Of a stretch of 64,000 nt of DNA, positions 26,100 to 35,672 are shown piece after piece. Where the stretch lies: contig CANCLK010000005.1 of the NCBI GenBank assembly GCA_947378785.1, positions 1 through 64,000 on the forward strand, written 5' to 3'. Numbering within the stretch: position 1 is the first letter of the stretch; every line of letters starts with the position of its first letter. The notes under the pieces were generated by a model, which saw only the letters and a list, made by a program, of their open reading frames with translations, was not told the origin of the DNA and did no database searches. Origin of the DNA: Comamonadaceae bacterium (GTDB lineage Bacteria > Pseudomonadota > Gammaproteobacteria > Burkholderiales > Burkholderiaceae_C). The translations under genes were made by a program, and so were the position numbers.

Positions 26100-26708
26100 A
26101 TGAATAAGTTACTGCTGAAACCCTCAGCCAAACCGACCGTTTTCACGCTGTGTTTGCTGCCATTTTTTTGGCTGCTGTATCGCGCTTTGGCTGACCAGCT
26201 CGGCGCCAATCCGCAGGAGGCGCTGATACGTTCTACTGGCGATTGGGCTTTGCGATTTTTGTGTATTGGGCTGGCGGTCACGCCGCTGCGGCTGCTGAGC
26301 AAGACGCCAAGCTTGGCGCGATTTAGACGCATGCTCGGTCTGTTCATGTACTTTTATGCGCTGGTTCACTTTCTGAGTTACAGCTGGTTTGACATGGGTT
26401 TTGATGTTGGCGACATCGTCAGCGACATCATCAAGCGACCGTTTATTTGGGTCGGCGCCCTGTCGCTGTTGTTGCTGTCGCCCTTGGCTGCGACATCGTT
26501 CAATGCGGCTATCAAGCGGCTGGGTGCGAAACGCTGGCAGCAATTGCACCGGCTGGTTTACGGCGTGGCCGGCTTGGCCGTGTTGCATTTTTTTTGGATG
26601 CGCGCCGGCAAAAATGACTTTGCCGAGGTGGCTGTCTATGCCGGGATTCTGGCCGTGCTGCTGGGGTGGCGACTGCGTCAGTATTTACGCAGCCGCGCAA
26701 AGTCTTAG
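26100..26708 (+). CDS. msrQ: Haem-binding membrane subunit MsrQ (YedZ)
   Basis: This inner-membrane b-type haem protein of about 202 residues passes electrons from the respiratory chain to MsrP. About five to six hydrophobic helices are visible. Ferric-reductase-like features include GDWALRFLCIGLAVTPLR, RRMLGLFMYFYALVHFLSY and WQQLHRLVYGVAGLAVLHFFW, which contain the candidate haem-ligand histidines. The track start at 26082 lies inside the palindromic repeat, so I prefer the ATG at 26100 (MNKLLLKPSAK). ATG 26088 is also possible. Operon with msrP is inferred. Confidence 0.92.
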   Translation: MNKLLLKPSAKPTVFTLCLLPFFWLLYRALADQLGANPQEALIRSTGDWALRFLCIGLAVTPLRLLSKTPSLARFRRMLGLFMYFYALVHFLSYSWFDMGFDVGDIVSDIIKRPFIWVGALSLLLLSPLAATSFNAAIKRLGAKRWQQLHRLVYGVAGLAVLHFFWMRAGKNDFAEVAVYAGILAVLLGWRLRQYLRSRAKS

Positions 26709-26727
26709 AGCTTTGTCTTAAAGCGTC

Positions 26728-28038
26728 TTAAAGAGCGACCAGTCGCTCAAGCCGCATCTGATCGGCAGTGCTTTCGCGTTCGCGGATCACATGCACCGTC
26801 GCCCGATCTACCAACAGCTCGACAGCGCGGCTACGGGTGTTGTAGTTGCTGGACATGCTCATGCAGTACGCCCCCGCCGAGAGCACGGCGAGTTGGTCGC
26901 CAGACTTGACCGCCAGCGTGCGGTCGCGGCCGATCCAGTCACCGCTTTCGCAGATCGGACCGACCACGTCGTAGCGTGCTTCAGGCGTGTCGGTGGGATT
27001 CGCCAGCAAGGGCACGATGGCATGAAAGGCTTGGTACATGGCCGGGCGCGGCAAGTCGTTCATGGCGGCATCAATGATGCAGAAGTTCTTGAGTTCCCCG
27101 GGCTTGACGTACAGCACCTCGGTCACACAAACGCCGGCATTGCCGACGAGTGAGCGGCCCGGCTCGATCATGAGTTTTTTGTGACCGAAACCGCGCTCAT
27201 CTAGCTTGCGAAGCAGCTGTGCCCACAGCGCGTCAGCCGCTGGTGGTGTGTCGTTGTTGTAGTTGATGCCGAGGCCGCCGCCGAAGTCGATGTGTGTCAA
27301 CGCGATGCCGCTGGCCTCGATGCTGGCAACCAGATCCAGCACGCGGTCCATCGCATCAAGGTAGGGCGTGGCGTCGGTGATTTGTGAGCCAATATGGCAG
27401 TCGATGCCGACCACTTGCAAGCCTTTGAGGCTGGCAGCGTGCTGGTAAATCCGCAGGGCATCTTCGTGAGCGACGCCAAACTTGTTGTCTTTCAAGCCAG
27501 TCGAAATATACGGGTGAGTTTTCGGGTCGACGTTGGGATTCACGCGAATGCTGATGGGGGCTCGCAGCGCCAGCGACTCGGCTACTGCAGACAGCACATC
27601 CAACTCGGCTTCGCTCTCGACATTGAAGCAGCCAATGCCGGCTTGCAAGGCTTGGCGCATCTCGCCGCGGGTCTTGCCGACGCCTGAAAAAATGATCTTT
27701 GCGGCATCGCCGCCGGCGGCCAAAACCCGTTCAAGTTCACCGCCGGAGACGATGTCAAAACCGCAGCCAGCGGAGGCAAACACCTGCAACACGCCGAGCG
27801 ACGAGTTGGCCTTCATGGCATAGCAAATTTGCGCATGGCGGCCAGCGAAGCCGCGTTGATAAGCCGCCAGCGCTGCCAACATAGATGCTTTTGAATAGAC
27901 AAACAGCGGTGTGCCATGCTCGGCGGCGAGTTGGCTGAGGGCGACGTCTTCGACCTGCAACACAGCGCCGTGGTAAGCCACAAAAGGATGTCCCGGCAGG
28001 TCTTGGGCAGCGCTTGCGCTTGAAGGTTGATGGCTCAT
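26728..28038 (-). CDS. lysA: Diaminopimelate decarboxylase
   Basis: This 436-residue PLP enzyme makes L-lysine from meso-diaminopimelate. It has the PLP lysine K76 (CYAMKANSSLGVL), HIGSQI, GGGLGINY, EPGRSLVGNAG and the active-site CESGDWIGRDR of the other monomer face. The ORF track extends the frame to 28224. The real start is the ATG at 28038, which forms an ATGA overlap with the lipoprotein gene lptM. An N-terminal ~35-residue lead precedes the TIM barrel; length is normal. Confidence 0.96.
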   Translation of the reverse strand: MSHQPSSASAAQDLPGHPFVAYHGAVLQVEDVALSQLAAEHGTPLFVYSKASMLAALAAYQRGFAGRHAQICYAMKANSSLGVLQVFASAGCGFDIVSGGELERVLAAGGDAAKIIFSGVGKTRGEMRQALQAGIGCFNVESEAELDVLSAVAESLALRAPISIRVNPNVDPKTHPYISTGLKDNKFGVAHEDALRIYQHAASLKGLQVVGIDCHIGSQITDATPYLDAMDRVLDLVASIEASGIALTHIDFGGGLGINYNNDTPPAADALWAQLLRKLDERGFGHKKLMIEPGRSLVGNAGVCVTEVLYVKPGELKNFCIIDAAMNDLPRPAMYQAFHAIVPLLANPTDTPEARYDVVGPICESGDWIGRDRTLAVKSGDQLAVLSAGAYCMSMSSNYNTRSRAVELLVDRATVHVIRERESTADQMRLERLVAL

Positions 28039-28328
28039 TGGGCTTGTTGGGGGACTGCGGCTGGCCGGTAAGGCGCATCCGGAATGCTTGGCGCCGGAGT
28101 GAAGGCGGCAGGTGGGATGGGTTTGGACGTGGGGAGGGTTGGCTGCGGGTACGGCAGCGTCTGAAGCGGCGGGGGCTGTCCGGGTAGAAACAGCGGCCCT
28201 TTTTGGCCGCAGCCGACCAGACATGCGGTGAACAAGACGCCGACCATGGCGGCGCCAAGGCCTTGTGGTCTGAACGACAAAGCGTGACGGCCTAAAATTT
28301 GGGCGTGAATTTGAAGTGAAGCAAACAT
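28035..28328 (-). CDS. lptM: Small lipoprotein LptM (YifL-like), LPS translocon maturation factor
   Basis: This ~97-residue lipoprotein is found in many proteobacteria immediately upstream of lysA. The lipobox LVGC is followed by [11 protein letters not shown], the signature of LptM (DUF2751-like lipopeptides), which helps disulfide maturation of the LptD/E LPS export pore. A Pro-rich tail of about 45 residues follows. The track ORF reaches 28556; I chose the ATG at 28328 (MFASLQIH), which gives a usable export signal, though the n-region is long. It is divergent from cyaY with a 12-base gap. Confidence 0.83.
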   Translation of the reverse strand: MFASLQIHAQILGRHALSFRPQGLGAAMVGVLFTACLVGCGQKGPLFLPGQPPPLQTLPYPQPTLPTSKPIPPAAFTPAPSIPDAPYRPAAVPQQAQ

Positions 28329-28340
28329 GATGGGATTGTA

Positions 28341-28673
28341 ATGAGCGACTTGGAATACTTGGACAGTGCAGAAGCCGTTCTGCAAGCCGTGGAAATAGCC
28401 TGCGACCGGATCAACGATGAGTCGGATGCCGATGTCGACAACCAGCGCACCGGCGGCATGGTGACGCTGACGTTTGAAAACCGCAGCCAGATCATCATCA
28501 ACCTGCAAAAACCCTTGCAAGAAATATGGCTGGCCGCGCGGGCCGGCGGTTTTCATTACAAGTACGCGTCAGGTCAGTGGCTTGACACTAAAACAGCGAG
28601 TGAATTTTTCACTGACTTGTCCCGCTACGCCAGCGAGCAAGCGGGCCAGCCATTGCACTTTAGCGCTGCTTAA
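28341..28673 (+). CDS. cyaY: Iron donor/frataxin-like protein CyaY
   Basis: This 110-residue frataxin homologue binds iron and modulates Fe-S cluster assembly by IscS. It shows an acidic first helix ([17 protein letters not shown] and [13 protein letters not shown]), the strand [21 protein letters not shown] and the conserved [14 protein letters not shown] of the frataxin sheet. Length is standard. It converges with and overlaps by four bases the 3' end of the penicillin-binding protein gene. Confidence 0.95.
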   Translation: MSDLEYLDSAEAVLQAVEIACDRINDESDADVDNQRTGGMVTLTFENRSQIIINLQKPLQEIWLAARAGGFHYKYASGQWLDTKTASEFFTDLSRYASEQAGQPLHFSAA

Positions 28674-31069
28674 TTTTTAAACAGATCCAAGATGCGCCGG
28701 CGTTCGTCTGAGGGTGGCAACACCTGTATTTGAGCGCCCGGCTTGCCTGCATCACCTGGCAGGCCTGACGGGCGACCCTCAATGCCCATGCTGCTGATAC
28801 CGGCGCCACGTGCATATTCTTCGTAAAACCATTCGCCATCGATATTGACCACGCCTGCAGGCACTGGCAAGTCGACGACAGGCGTTGATTTCAGCGCTGT
28901 TTCCATGAAGTTGATCCAGATCGGTAAGCTCAAGCCGCCACCGGTCTCACGGTCGCCCAGTTTTTTCGGCTTGTCATAGCCCATCCAGACCGCCGCCGTC
29001 AGTGTCGGCTGGTAGCCGACAAACCATGTGTCGATGGAGTCGTTGGTGGTGCCTGTCTTGCCATAAAGATCGGGGCGTTTGAGCATGGCCTGTGCTCTGG
29101 CGGCGGTACCCGAACGCGTCACTTCTTGCAGCAGGCTGGACATGATGAATGCATTGCGCGGCTCAATCGCACGGGTGCTTTCCTCGCGCACCGGGGTTGG
29201 TGTTTCCACCAGCGTGCGGCCTTGCTGATCGGTGATCTTCGTGATCAGGTAAGGGTTGATGCGATAGCCGCCGTTGCCAAAGACTGAATAAGCTGTGGCC
29301 ATCTGCATCGGCGTGACCGAGCCGGCACCCAGAGCCATCGTCAGGTAAGCCGGATGTTTGTCCGCTTCGAAGCCGAAACGACCGATCCAGTCCTGGGCAT
29401 TTTGCGTGCCAACGGCTTGCAAAATTCGGATCGAGATCATGTTCTTGGATTTTTTCAAGGCTGTCCGCATGCTCATCGGACCCTCAAAAGTTCCATCGTA
29501 ATTTTTTGGTTCCCACGGCTGGCCGCCGGTCACCCCTGAGTCAAAAAACAAGGGTGCGTCATTGATGATGGTCGCCGGCGTGAAGCCTTTTTCAAGTGCG
29601 GCTGAATAGATGAATGGTTTGAAGCTGGAACCCGGCTGGCGCCACGCTTGCGTCACGTGGTTGTACTTGTTTTTACCGAAATCGAAGCCGCCGACCAGTG
29701 CGCGGATGGCGCCATCGCGAGGGTCCAGTGCCACAAACGCGCCCTCGACTTCAGGTAACTGCGTGATTTCCCATGTGTTTTTATCGGTTTTTGCGACGCG
29801 AATCAATGCACCGCGGCGCAGCCTGATGTTGGCCGGGGCTTTGTCACTCAAGCCCGATTGGGCGGGCTTGAGGCCATCGCCCGTGATCACGACTGACTCG
29901 CCATTCTGCCGCACAGCAGTGATTTTTTTCGGTCCTGCGTCAAGGACGACCGCAGACATCACATCGCCGTTGTCCGGGCTGTCGACGAGCGCGTCGTCAA
30001 TCACGTCTTCGGCTTCTTTCGGGTCATCAGGCAAGGTCAGGAATTTTTCCGGTCCACGGTAAATCTGACGCCGTTCAAAATCCATGATGCCCTTGCGCAG
30101 TGACTTGTACGCAGCGGACTGGTCAACAGAGGACAAGGTGGTGTAAACGTTCAGTCCGCGGGTGTAAGTCTCATCGCCGTACTGGTTGAAAACGAGTTGG
30201 CGAGCGGTCTCGGCGACGAACTCGGCATGGACACGTCCGTCGTTGCCACCGCGTCGGATTTTCAGCTCTTCTTTTTTGGCAGCGGCCGCTTGTGTGCTGG
30301 TGATGAAGTTGTTTTCCTCCATGCGATCCAAGATGTAGAGTTGCCGCGAACGTGCCCTCTGCAGGTTGTTGATGGGGTTGTTGGCGGAGGGCGCTTTGGG
30401 CAGTCCCGCCAGCATGGCGGCTTCTGCGATGCTGATGTCTTTGAGCGGCTTTCCGAAATAAGTTTCTGATGCAGCGGCAAAGCCATAAGCCCGTTGACCC
30501 AGAAAAATCTGGTTCATGTAGATCTCAAGAATCTGGTCCTTGGTCAGCATGTGCTCAAGTTTGAAGGTCAGCAAAATTTCGTAAATCTTGCGGGTGTAGC
30601 TCTTCTCTGCAGACAGGTAAGCATTGCGCGCGACTTGCATGGTGATGGTCGACGCACCTTGACTTTTAGAGCGGCCGACGTTGGCCAGGCCGGCGCGAAT
30701 CACGCCCAAGTAATCGACGCCACCGTGCTGAAAAAAGCGCGCATCCTCAATCGCCAGAACGGCGTCTTTCATGACTTGCGGGATGTCCTTGATGGGCGTT
30801 AGGCTGCGCCGCTCTTCACCGAACTCGCCAATCAGCACGCCATCTGCGGAGAACACGCGCATGGGGAGTTTGGGCCGGTAGTTCGACAGGTCTGAAATGT
30901 CTGGCAAATTGGGATACGCCACCGACAGCGCGACAGCAATCACCAGCAGCAAGCCCAGCCCGCCGGCGACTGCCAAGCCTGTCGCCCAGATGATCAGACG
31001 GATCACGATATGACGTGCGCTGTCTGGCGGAGTGGCAGAGGGTTTGGCGGTTGAGTTTTTTGGAAGCAT
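28670..31069 (-). CDS. mrcA: Penicillin-binding protein 1A (bifunctional transglycosylase/transpeptidase)
   Basis: This 799-residue class A PBP polymerises and cross-links peptidoglycan. One N-terminal membrane anchor (about 22-51) precedes the GT51 glycosyltransferase domain with catalytic E108 ([14 protein letters not shown]), QGASTITMQ and RKIYEILL. An OB-like insert follows, then the transpeptidase domain with [18 protein letters not shown] and KTG (YGKTGTTND). I use the ATG at 31069. The tail ends in a Gly/Pro-rich segment. It lies divergent from pilM, as in many proteobacteria. Confidence 0.96.
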   Translation of the reverse strand: MLPKNSTAKPSATPPDSARHIVIRLIIWATGLAVAGGLGLLLVIAVALSVAYPNLPDISDLSNYRPKLPMRVFSADGVLIGEFGEERRSLTPIKDIPQVMKDAVLAIEDARFFQHGGVDYLGVIRAGLANVGRSKSQGASTITMQVARNAYLSAEKSYTRKIYEILLTFKLEHMLTKDQILEIYMNQIFLGQRAYGFAAASETYFGKPLKDISIAEAAMLAGLPKAPSANNPINNLQRARSRQLYILDRMEENNFITSTQAAAAKKEELKIRRGGNDGRVHAEFVAETARQLVFNQYGDETYTRGLNVYTTLSSVDQSAAYKSLRKGIMDFERRQIYRGPEKFLTLPDDPKEAEDVIDDALVDSPDNGDVMSAVVLDAGPKKITAVRQNGESVVITGDGLKPAQSGLSDKAPANIRLRRGALIRVAKTDKNTWEITQLPEVEGAFVALDPRDGAIRALVGGFDFGKNKYNHVTQAWRQPGSSFKPFIYSAALEKGFTPATIINDAPLFFDSGVTGGQPWEPKNYDGTFEGPMSMRTALKKSKNMISIRILQAVGTQNAQDWIGRFGFEADKHPAYLTMALGAGSVTPMQMATAYSVFGNGGYRINPYLITKITDQQGRTLVETPTPVREESTRAIEPRNAFIMSSLLQEVTRSGTAARAQAMLKRPDLYGKTGTTNDSIDTWFVGYQPTLTAAVWMGYDKPKKLGDRETGGGLSLPIWINFMETALKSTPVVDLPVPAGVVNIDGEWFYEEYARGAGISSMGIEGRPSGLPGDAGKPGAQIQVLPPSDERRRILDLFKN

Positions 31070-31094
31070 GAGTTCGATCTTAGGGCACCGAGAC

Positions 31095-31100
31095 ATTATA
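31095..31100 (-). promoter_or_regulatory. Candidate -10 element of the mrcA promoter
   Basis: Read leftwards this is a perfect TATAAT about 25 bases before the mrcA ATG, implying a very short leader. No good -35 hexamer lies 16-18 bases upstream, so the call is tentative. Confidence 0.35.
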
Positions 31101-31242
31101 AAAATGCTCGGCAGTTCTAGGGGTCTATGGGCGTCAGGGGGTCTGGCGTGAATGACGCTGATTGTAAAAAATGTAATTAATATGGATAAATAAAAACAAA
31201 ATTTGCCATAATTGCCGTGTTTATAAACACTTTGGTACTAAT

Positions 31243-32256
31243 TTGAGGCGAATTTTCAAAGCAAGCCCCAAGCCGCTGATTGGTTTGGACATGGGCTCCA
31301 CCAGCTTGAAATGGGTGGAATTGGCTCAGGATGACAACTCAACGCTGATTCTGGAGCGCTGCATCATGGAGCCGCTGGAGACTGGCTGGATTGTGGCAGG
31401 TCGCATAGAACAATTTGACGAGGTGGCAGCAGCGCTTCAGCGTCTGGTCAAAGCAAGTGACAGTGGCAGTCGACAAGTGGCGCTGGCCATGCCGGACTCG
31501 GCCGTCATCTTGACAAAAATACGGCTGCCGTCCGACATGGGGGAGGTCGAGCTGGTGCGACAAGTGGGGTTGGAAGTTGAGCGGCTGAGTGGCCAACCCT
31601 TGGCGGATATGAGTGTCGACTATTCGGTTCAGGGGCGGACTCCGGCGGCCGAGGCCAGCGGTGAGGTCGGCGTCCGGATTGCTGCTTCGACCAAGGTCAT
31701 GGTGCAAGATCGGCTGGGACTTGCCGAGGCGGCAGGCCTTGAGCCCGTCGTCGTGGATGTCGATGGTGAGGCCTCAATGCAAGCCGCACAACGGCTGATC
31801 GGCGCTCTTTATCCGGCATCTGCCAACCCGGTGGTGGCTCTCATACAAGTTGGGGCCGAGGGTTACAGTTTTCAGGTCACGCATCAGGGCGTAGTGATTC
31901 ATGTAAAACGCACGATTGGCGATGACCCTCAATGGGCTGATCTCAGCATGCAAGCGGTTTTACAGCCCTTCATCACGTCACTGGCCGATGACCTTGCCAG
32001 TGACCTAGACGGTTTCCTGTCGGTCTCTTCTTTTCGGAAGTTAGACGCCATCTTGCTGGCCGGTGGCTCAGCGGTGCTACCCGGCTTGCAGGTCGAAATC
32101 AAGCGGCGGACATTTGCTGACTGCGTGCTGGTGGACCCCTTCAGTGGGATGCGGGTCAGCGAGGCCATTCAAAGCAGCCCCATGTCGTTCGGCGTGCGTG
32201 CAAGTATGTTGACGGCCTGTGGTCTGGCCTTGCGGCGGTTCAACGGCGCATGCTGA
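31243..32256 (+). CDS. pilM: Type IV pilus inner-membrane platform protein PilM
   Basis: This 337-residue actin-like (FtsA/ASKHA-fold) cytosolic protein docks PilN and links the pilus assembly motor to the envelope complex. The start MRRIFKASPKPLIGLDMGSTSLKWVEL matches PilM, with the phosphate-1 motif GLDMGSTS. The later ILLAGGSAVLPGLQVEIKR and GVRASMLTACGLALRR match the adenosine and C-terminal regions. The only usable start before the first motif is TTG 31243, so initiation may be weak. It opens pilMNOPQ and overlaps pilN by seven bases. Confidence 0.93.
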   Translation: MRRIFKASPKPLIGLDMGSTSLKWVELAQDDNSTLILERCIMEPLETGWIVAGRIEQFDEVAAALQRLVKASDSGSRQVALAMPDSAVILTKIRLPSDMGEVELVRQVGLEVERLSGQPLADMSVDYSVQGRTPAAEASGEVGVRIAASTKVMVQDRLGLAEAAGLEPVVVDVDGEASMQAAQRLIGALYPASANPVVALIQVGAEGYSFQVTHQGVVIHVKRTIGDDPQWADLSMQAVLQPFITSLADDLASDLDGFLSVSSFRKLDAILLAGGSAVLPGLQVEIKRRTFADCVLVDPFSGMRVSEAIQSSPMSFGVRASMLTACGLALRRFNGAC

Positions 32257-32864
32257 TCAATTTTTTACCGCATCGGGAATGGGCGTTGGCACGACAGCGC
32301 CAACAATTCGCCGTATCCATGGCGGTGGCAGCGCTATTGGGACTGTTCATGGCCGCGGGCCTTTGTACTTGGCTGGAGCAGCAACTGAGCGTGCAAAGGG
32401 ATGCCAATACCATTCTCAAACAGGCCATCAAGGCGGTTGACGTGCAACTCAAGATGAAGGCCAAGGTGAAGGCAGATATTGGCACGCTGAGTTTGCGTGC
32501 CACAACGCTCCAGGCTTTGCAGGACGAAAGTCAACTGGCGGCGATTTGGCTGGACGAGGTGGTTGGGTTCTTGCCTGAAGGCCTGTATCTGACCGCACTG
32601 AAGCAGGATGGCAACACTGTTCGCATCGACGGCGTTGCCCGATCCAGTGAGGAGGTGTTTGAGCTGTTGCGTGAGATGGCAAGTCAGGGTCAATGGCTGG
32701 CGAGGCCTGAATTGATCGAGGTAGCAGCTACACCTTTGAGTCAGGATGGCTTCGCGCTGGTGGGCACGCCCATGGGGACGCCCTTTTCCATGAAAGCCCA
32801 GCTCAAGCGCCCTGAGCTGCAAACGGATGCCGATGGTCACCATCTTGCTGCTGGCACTGACTGA
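32250..32864 (+). CDS. pilN: Type IV pilus assembly protein PilN
   Basis: This 204-residue bitopic inner-membrane protein starts MLINFLPHREW, close to the conserved INLLPWR-type N terminus that binds PilM. A single transmembrane helix lies at about 24-45, followed by a coiled coil and a PilN-type periplasmic domain (LPEGLYLTALKQDGNTVRIDGVARS). It forms the alignment complex with PilO and PilP. It sits within the pil operon, overlapping pilM. Confidence 0.92.
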   Translation: MLINFLPHREWALARQRQQFAVSMAVAALLGLFMAAGLCTWLEQQLSVQRDANTILKQAIKAVDVQLKMKAKVKADIGTLSLRATTLQALQDESQLAAIWLDEVVGFLPEGLYLTALKQDGNTVRIDGVARSSEEVFELLREMASQGQWLARPELIEVAATPLSQDGFALVGTPMGTPFSMKAQLKRPELQTDADGHHLAAGTD

Positions 32865-32882
32865 GTCACAGGGGAAGAACAC

Positions 32883-33509
32883 ATGCTCAACTCTGTAAAA
32901 GATCTGTGGCGCAGCATTCAAGACATGGACCGCAATGCACCGATGGCGTGGCCGATCTGGCTGCGCCAATGGGTCTATGCCTTAGTCTGTGCGGCATTTT
33001 TCGGTTTGCTTTGGGGTCTGTGGCTGTCATCTGTCCATCAAGCGTTGACGCATGCAGAGGTGACACAAGAGCGGCTGAAAACCGAATTCAGCGCTAAGTT
33101 GCGCCGCGTCGCGCCGTTGTCCGATTTGCAAGAACAACGATCCATGTTGGAACAGCGACTGCTGGAACTTGAAAAGCAGTTGCCTGATGAGCACGGCATG
33201 GCTATTTTGTTAGCGGACATGAGCCGTGCCGGTCGAGCCCGTCACTTGCGGTTCGAGTTGCTGCGACCGGCCGCATTGAAACGTCACCAGACCTACGCGC
33301 AACAGGACATCAATTTGCGCGTGGTCGGCCGATATCACGATCTGGCGGGGTTTACCGCCGACATGGCAGGGTTAGCGTGGTTGGTCTCCATTCAGAGCTT
33401 CACGATGCTGCCAGCACACGACGGTGTGCTGGTGATGGATGCCGTGGTTCGGACTCTGGGTCCGCCCGGCGCGGTGCCAACCCAAGCTTTAGAAAAAGGT
33501 GCAACTTGA
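32883..33509 (+). CDS. pilO: Type IV pilus assembly protein PilO
   Basis: This 208-residue bitopic inner-membrane protein has a transmembrane helix at about 28-48, a coiled coil (TQERLKTEFSAKLRRVAPLSDLQEQRSMLEQRLLELEKQLPDE region) and a C-terminal ferredoxin-like domain with INLRVVGRYHDLAGFTADMA. It heterodimerises with PilN. The stop overlaps the TTG start of pilP by three bases. Confidence 0.92.
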   Translation: MLNSVKDLWRSIQDMDRNAPMAWPIWLRQWVYALVCAAFFGLLWGLWLSSVHQALTHAEVTQERLKTEFSAKLRRVAPLSDLQEQRSMLEQRLLELEKQLPDEHGMAILLADMSRAGRARHLRFELLRPAALKRHQTYAQQDINLRVVGRYHDLAGFTADMAGLAWLVSIQSFTMLPAHDGVLVMDAVVRTLGPPGAVPTQALEKGAT

Positions 33510-34057
33510 AAATTAATTCATTCACAGCACTCTTGTGCATGACATCGGCCGTGGTGGTGTTGCTGACCGGCTGCGGTGAGACGAACCGAGAGGATTTGCA
33601 AGTCTGGATGCAGCGCGAACGCACGCTGCACATGCCGACTGGTCAGCCCATTTCTGCGCCGACTGACGATCAGGCTCACGCCTACATGTACCAGCAAGGC
33701 GTTGAGCCGTTCAGCACGCAACGATTGCTACTCGCTGTCCCTGCGAACGTTGTCATGCCCGCTAAAGCAACACTGTCAGCAGCGTCGCTGACACGCGTTA
33801 GACCTTCGCTGGAGGAGTCACCGCTTGAGGCCATCAGGCTTGTCGGCAGTTTGCAGCGGGGTGGTGCGGCCTTGGCATTGCTGCGGTGCAAAGGTTTGAT
33901 CTATTCAGTCCGGGTGGGGGACAGACTCGGCCAAGACCAAGGACGTGTCAGCGACATCACCTTGACCCAGCTGCTGTTGCGCGAGGTCGTACTTGATGCG
34001 GCTGGTCATGAAACCGAGCGAGTCGTCAGCTTGGCGCTGGTGCCGGAGCCTTCATGA
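33506..34057 (+). CDS. pilP: Type IV pilus lipoprotein PilP
   Basis: This 183-residue inner-membrane lipoprotein joins PilNO to the secretin PilQ. It has a signal sequence with lipobox LLTGC, then a flexible region with the PilP text QVWMQRERTL. The C-terminal HR domain contains LEAIRLVGSLQRGGAALALLRCKGLIYSVRVGDRLGQDQGRV. The track ORF begins in another position. The best start is TTG 33506, overlapping the pilO stop; no ATG gives a normal signal peptide. It overlaps pilQ by ATGA. Confidence 0.92.
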   Translation: MKINSFTALLCMTSAVVVLLTGCGETNREDLQVWMQRERTLHMPTGQPISAPTDDQAHAYMYQQGVEPFSTQRLLLAVPANVVMPAKATLSAASLTRVRPSLEESPLEAIRLVGSLQRGGAALALLRCKGLIYSVRVGDRLGQDQGRVSDITLTQLLLREVVLDAAGHETERVVSLALVPEPS

Positions 34058-35553
34058 ACGCGATCTTTTCGATGAAAAAACCAAGGTGCCTTTTTGCGGT
34101 GATTTCCGTGGTGTTGGGGTTTGCTGTGGCGGTTGATGACGCCCCAGCCGTGGCCAAGACCGCCGCGCCTGTCGCTGTGACGGGGCGAACCCCTTCAGAC
34201 CTCATCACACTGAATTTTCAAAATATCGAAATCCGCGCGCTGCTGCAGGTCATGGCCGAATTCACAGGGCTCAATATCGTGGTGTCTGATGGCGTTTCGG
34301 GCACGGTGACCTTGCGCTTGAAAGATGTGCCTTGGCAGCAAGCGCTGGAGATTATTTTGGAATCGCGCGGCTTGGGGATGCTTCAAGTCGGTAATATTTT
34401 GCACATTGCGCCCAAAAAAGAACTGGCAGACCGCAAAAAGGGCGATCTTCAAGCTCAGCAAGCGTTGCAAGTGATGGAGCCGACTCAGACGCAGGAGTTC
34501 AGGTTGAATTACGCCAAAGCGGAAGCCGTGTCGCGAAGTCTGAAGGGGGCTGGCGGCACAGGCGCGGCAGTTGGCATTGGTTCAACACGTATCTTGTCGC
34601 CGCGCGGGAGCGTGATGGCCGATGTGCGAACCAATCAGGTTTTTGTGACTGACATTCCTTCTAAGCTGGCACAGGTTCAGGGTCTGATCCGCCAGCTCGA
34701 CATCCCTGTCCGGCAGGTTCTGATCGAGGCGCGGATTGTCGAAGCATCAGACGCCTTTGGCCGATCTATTGGGGTCCGTTTGGGGGGTCGCCCAATCACC
34801 CTGAATGGCAGCCGCAATACGCAGTTTGGTGCGACGTACATCGCACCCGATATTTCGCCAGGTACTGCGTCGGTATTGGGCGGTCATTTTGGCGCCACCA
34901 CGGGTGACTTCGTGAATTTTCCGGCGGTGTCACAAAGTGGTGCTGTCGCCGCGACCTTTGCGGTTTCCCTTTTCAATTCCTCGCTCACACGCCTGCTGAA
35001 TCTTGAAATTTCGGCCATGGAGGCCGATGGCAAGGGAAAGGTGATCTCCAGTCCACGCATCGTCACCACCAATCAAGTGAAAGCCCTGATTGAGCAAGGC
35101 ACGGAGCTGCCCTACCAGACAGGCGGCACGCCGACAACCTCGCCAACGATTGAGTGGCGCAAGGCCAGTCTGAAGCTAGAAGTCACGCCGCAGATCACCC
35201 CAGAAGGCAACATCATCTTGACGCTCGATGTCAACAAGGACACCGTGGGGCAGGTCACCGCCAATGGTTTTGCCATTGATACAAAGCGAATCCAAACGCA
35301 GGTGCTGGTCGAAAATGGTGGCACAGTCGCCATCGGCGGCATTTTTGAAGAGACTGAGCGCAACGACGACACCAAGGTGCCACTGTTGGGGGATCTGCCT
35401 TTCATTGGGGCTTTGTTCCGAAGCCGAACCCTCAGCACCAGCAAGTCTGAAATGCTGGTGTTCATCACCCCGCAGCTGCTGCCTGAAGGTCTGCCCGCTT
35501 CGGCACAAGCGTTGGGAACCGAAGGATGGCCTGGAATGCTAAAGACGCCGTGA
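34054..35553 (+). CDS. pilQ: Type IV pilus secretin PilQ, short form without AMIN domains
   Basis: This 499-residue outer-membrane secretin forms the pore for the pilus. After a signal peptide (cleavage near residue 27-30) the STN/N0 domain begins almost at once (ITLNFQNIEIRALLQVMAEF, about 47-110). An N1 domain follows (FRLNYAKAEAVSRSL, VTDIPSKLAQVQGLIRQLD), then the secretin core (VISSPRIVTTNQVKALIEQG and VPLLGDLPFIGALFRSR). PilQ proteins of this order are usually near 700 residues with one or two AMIN peptidoglycan-binding domains before STN. These are absent. Reading through pilP shows no frame holding them, so this is not a simple frameshift. Confidence 0.93.
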   Translation: MNAIFSMKKPRCLFAVISVVLGFAVAVDDAPAVAKTAAPVAVTGRTPSDLITLNFQNIEIRALLQVMAEFTGLNIVVSDGVSGTVTLRLKDVPWQQALEIILESRGLGMLQVGNILHIAPKKELADRKKGDLQAQQALQVMEPTQTQEFRLNYAKAEAVSRSLKGAGGTGAAVGIGSTRILSPRGSVMADVRTNQVFVTDIPSKLAQVQGLIRQLDIPVRQVLIEARIVEASDAFGRSIGVRLGGRPITLNGSRNTQFGATYIAPDISPGTASVLGGHFGATTGDFVNFPAVSQSGAVAATFAVSLFNSSLTRLLNLEISAMEADGKGKVISSPRIVTTNQVKALIEQGTELPYQTGGTPTTSPTIEWRKASLKLEVTPQITPEGNIILTLDVNKDTVGQVTANGFAIDTKRIQTQVLVENGGTVAIGGIFEETERNDDTKVPLLGDLPFIGALFRSRTLSTSKSEMLVFITPQLLPEGLPASAQALGTEGWPGMLKTP

Positions 35554-35672
35554 CGGCGTTGCGAATGGCGCTGCTGACACGGTTATGCTCTCCATCTTTC
35601 GGTTGCTGCGTGACAGCAGCTGAGCGAGCACCATCAACCGGCCACCGCACATACTGTCGATTTTTAAAACAA

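Noticed and set aside
35554-35672. Terminator between pilQ and aroK
   Set aside because: ACGCCG-TGA-CGGCGT forms a short stem but has no T-run and overlaps the pilQ stop.
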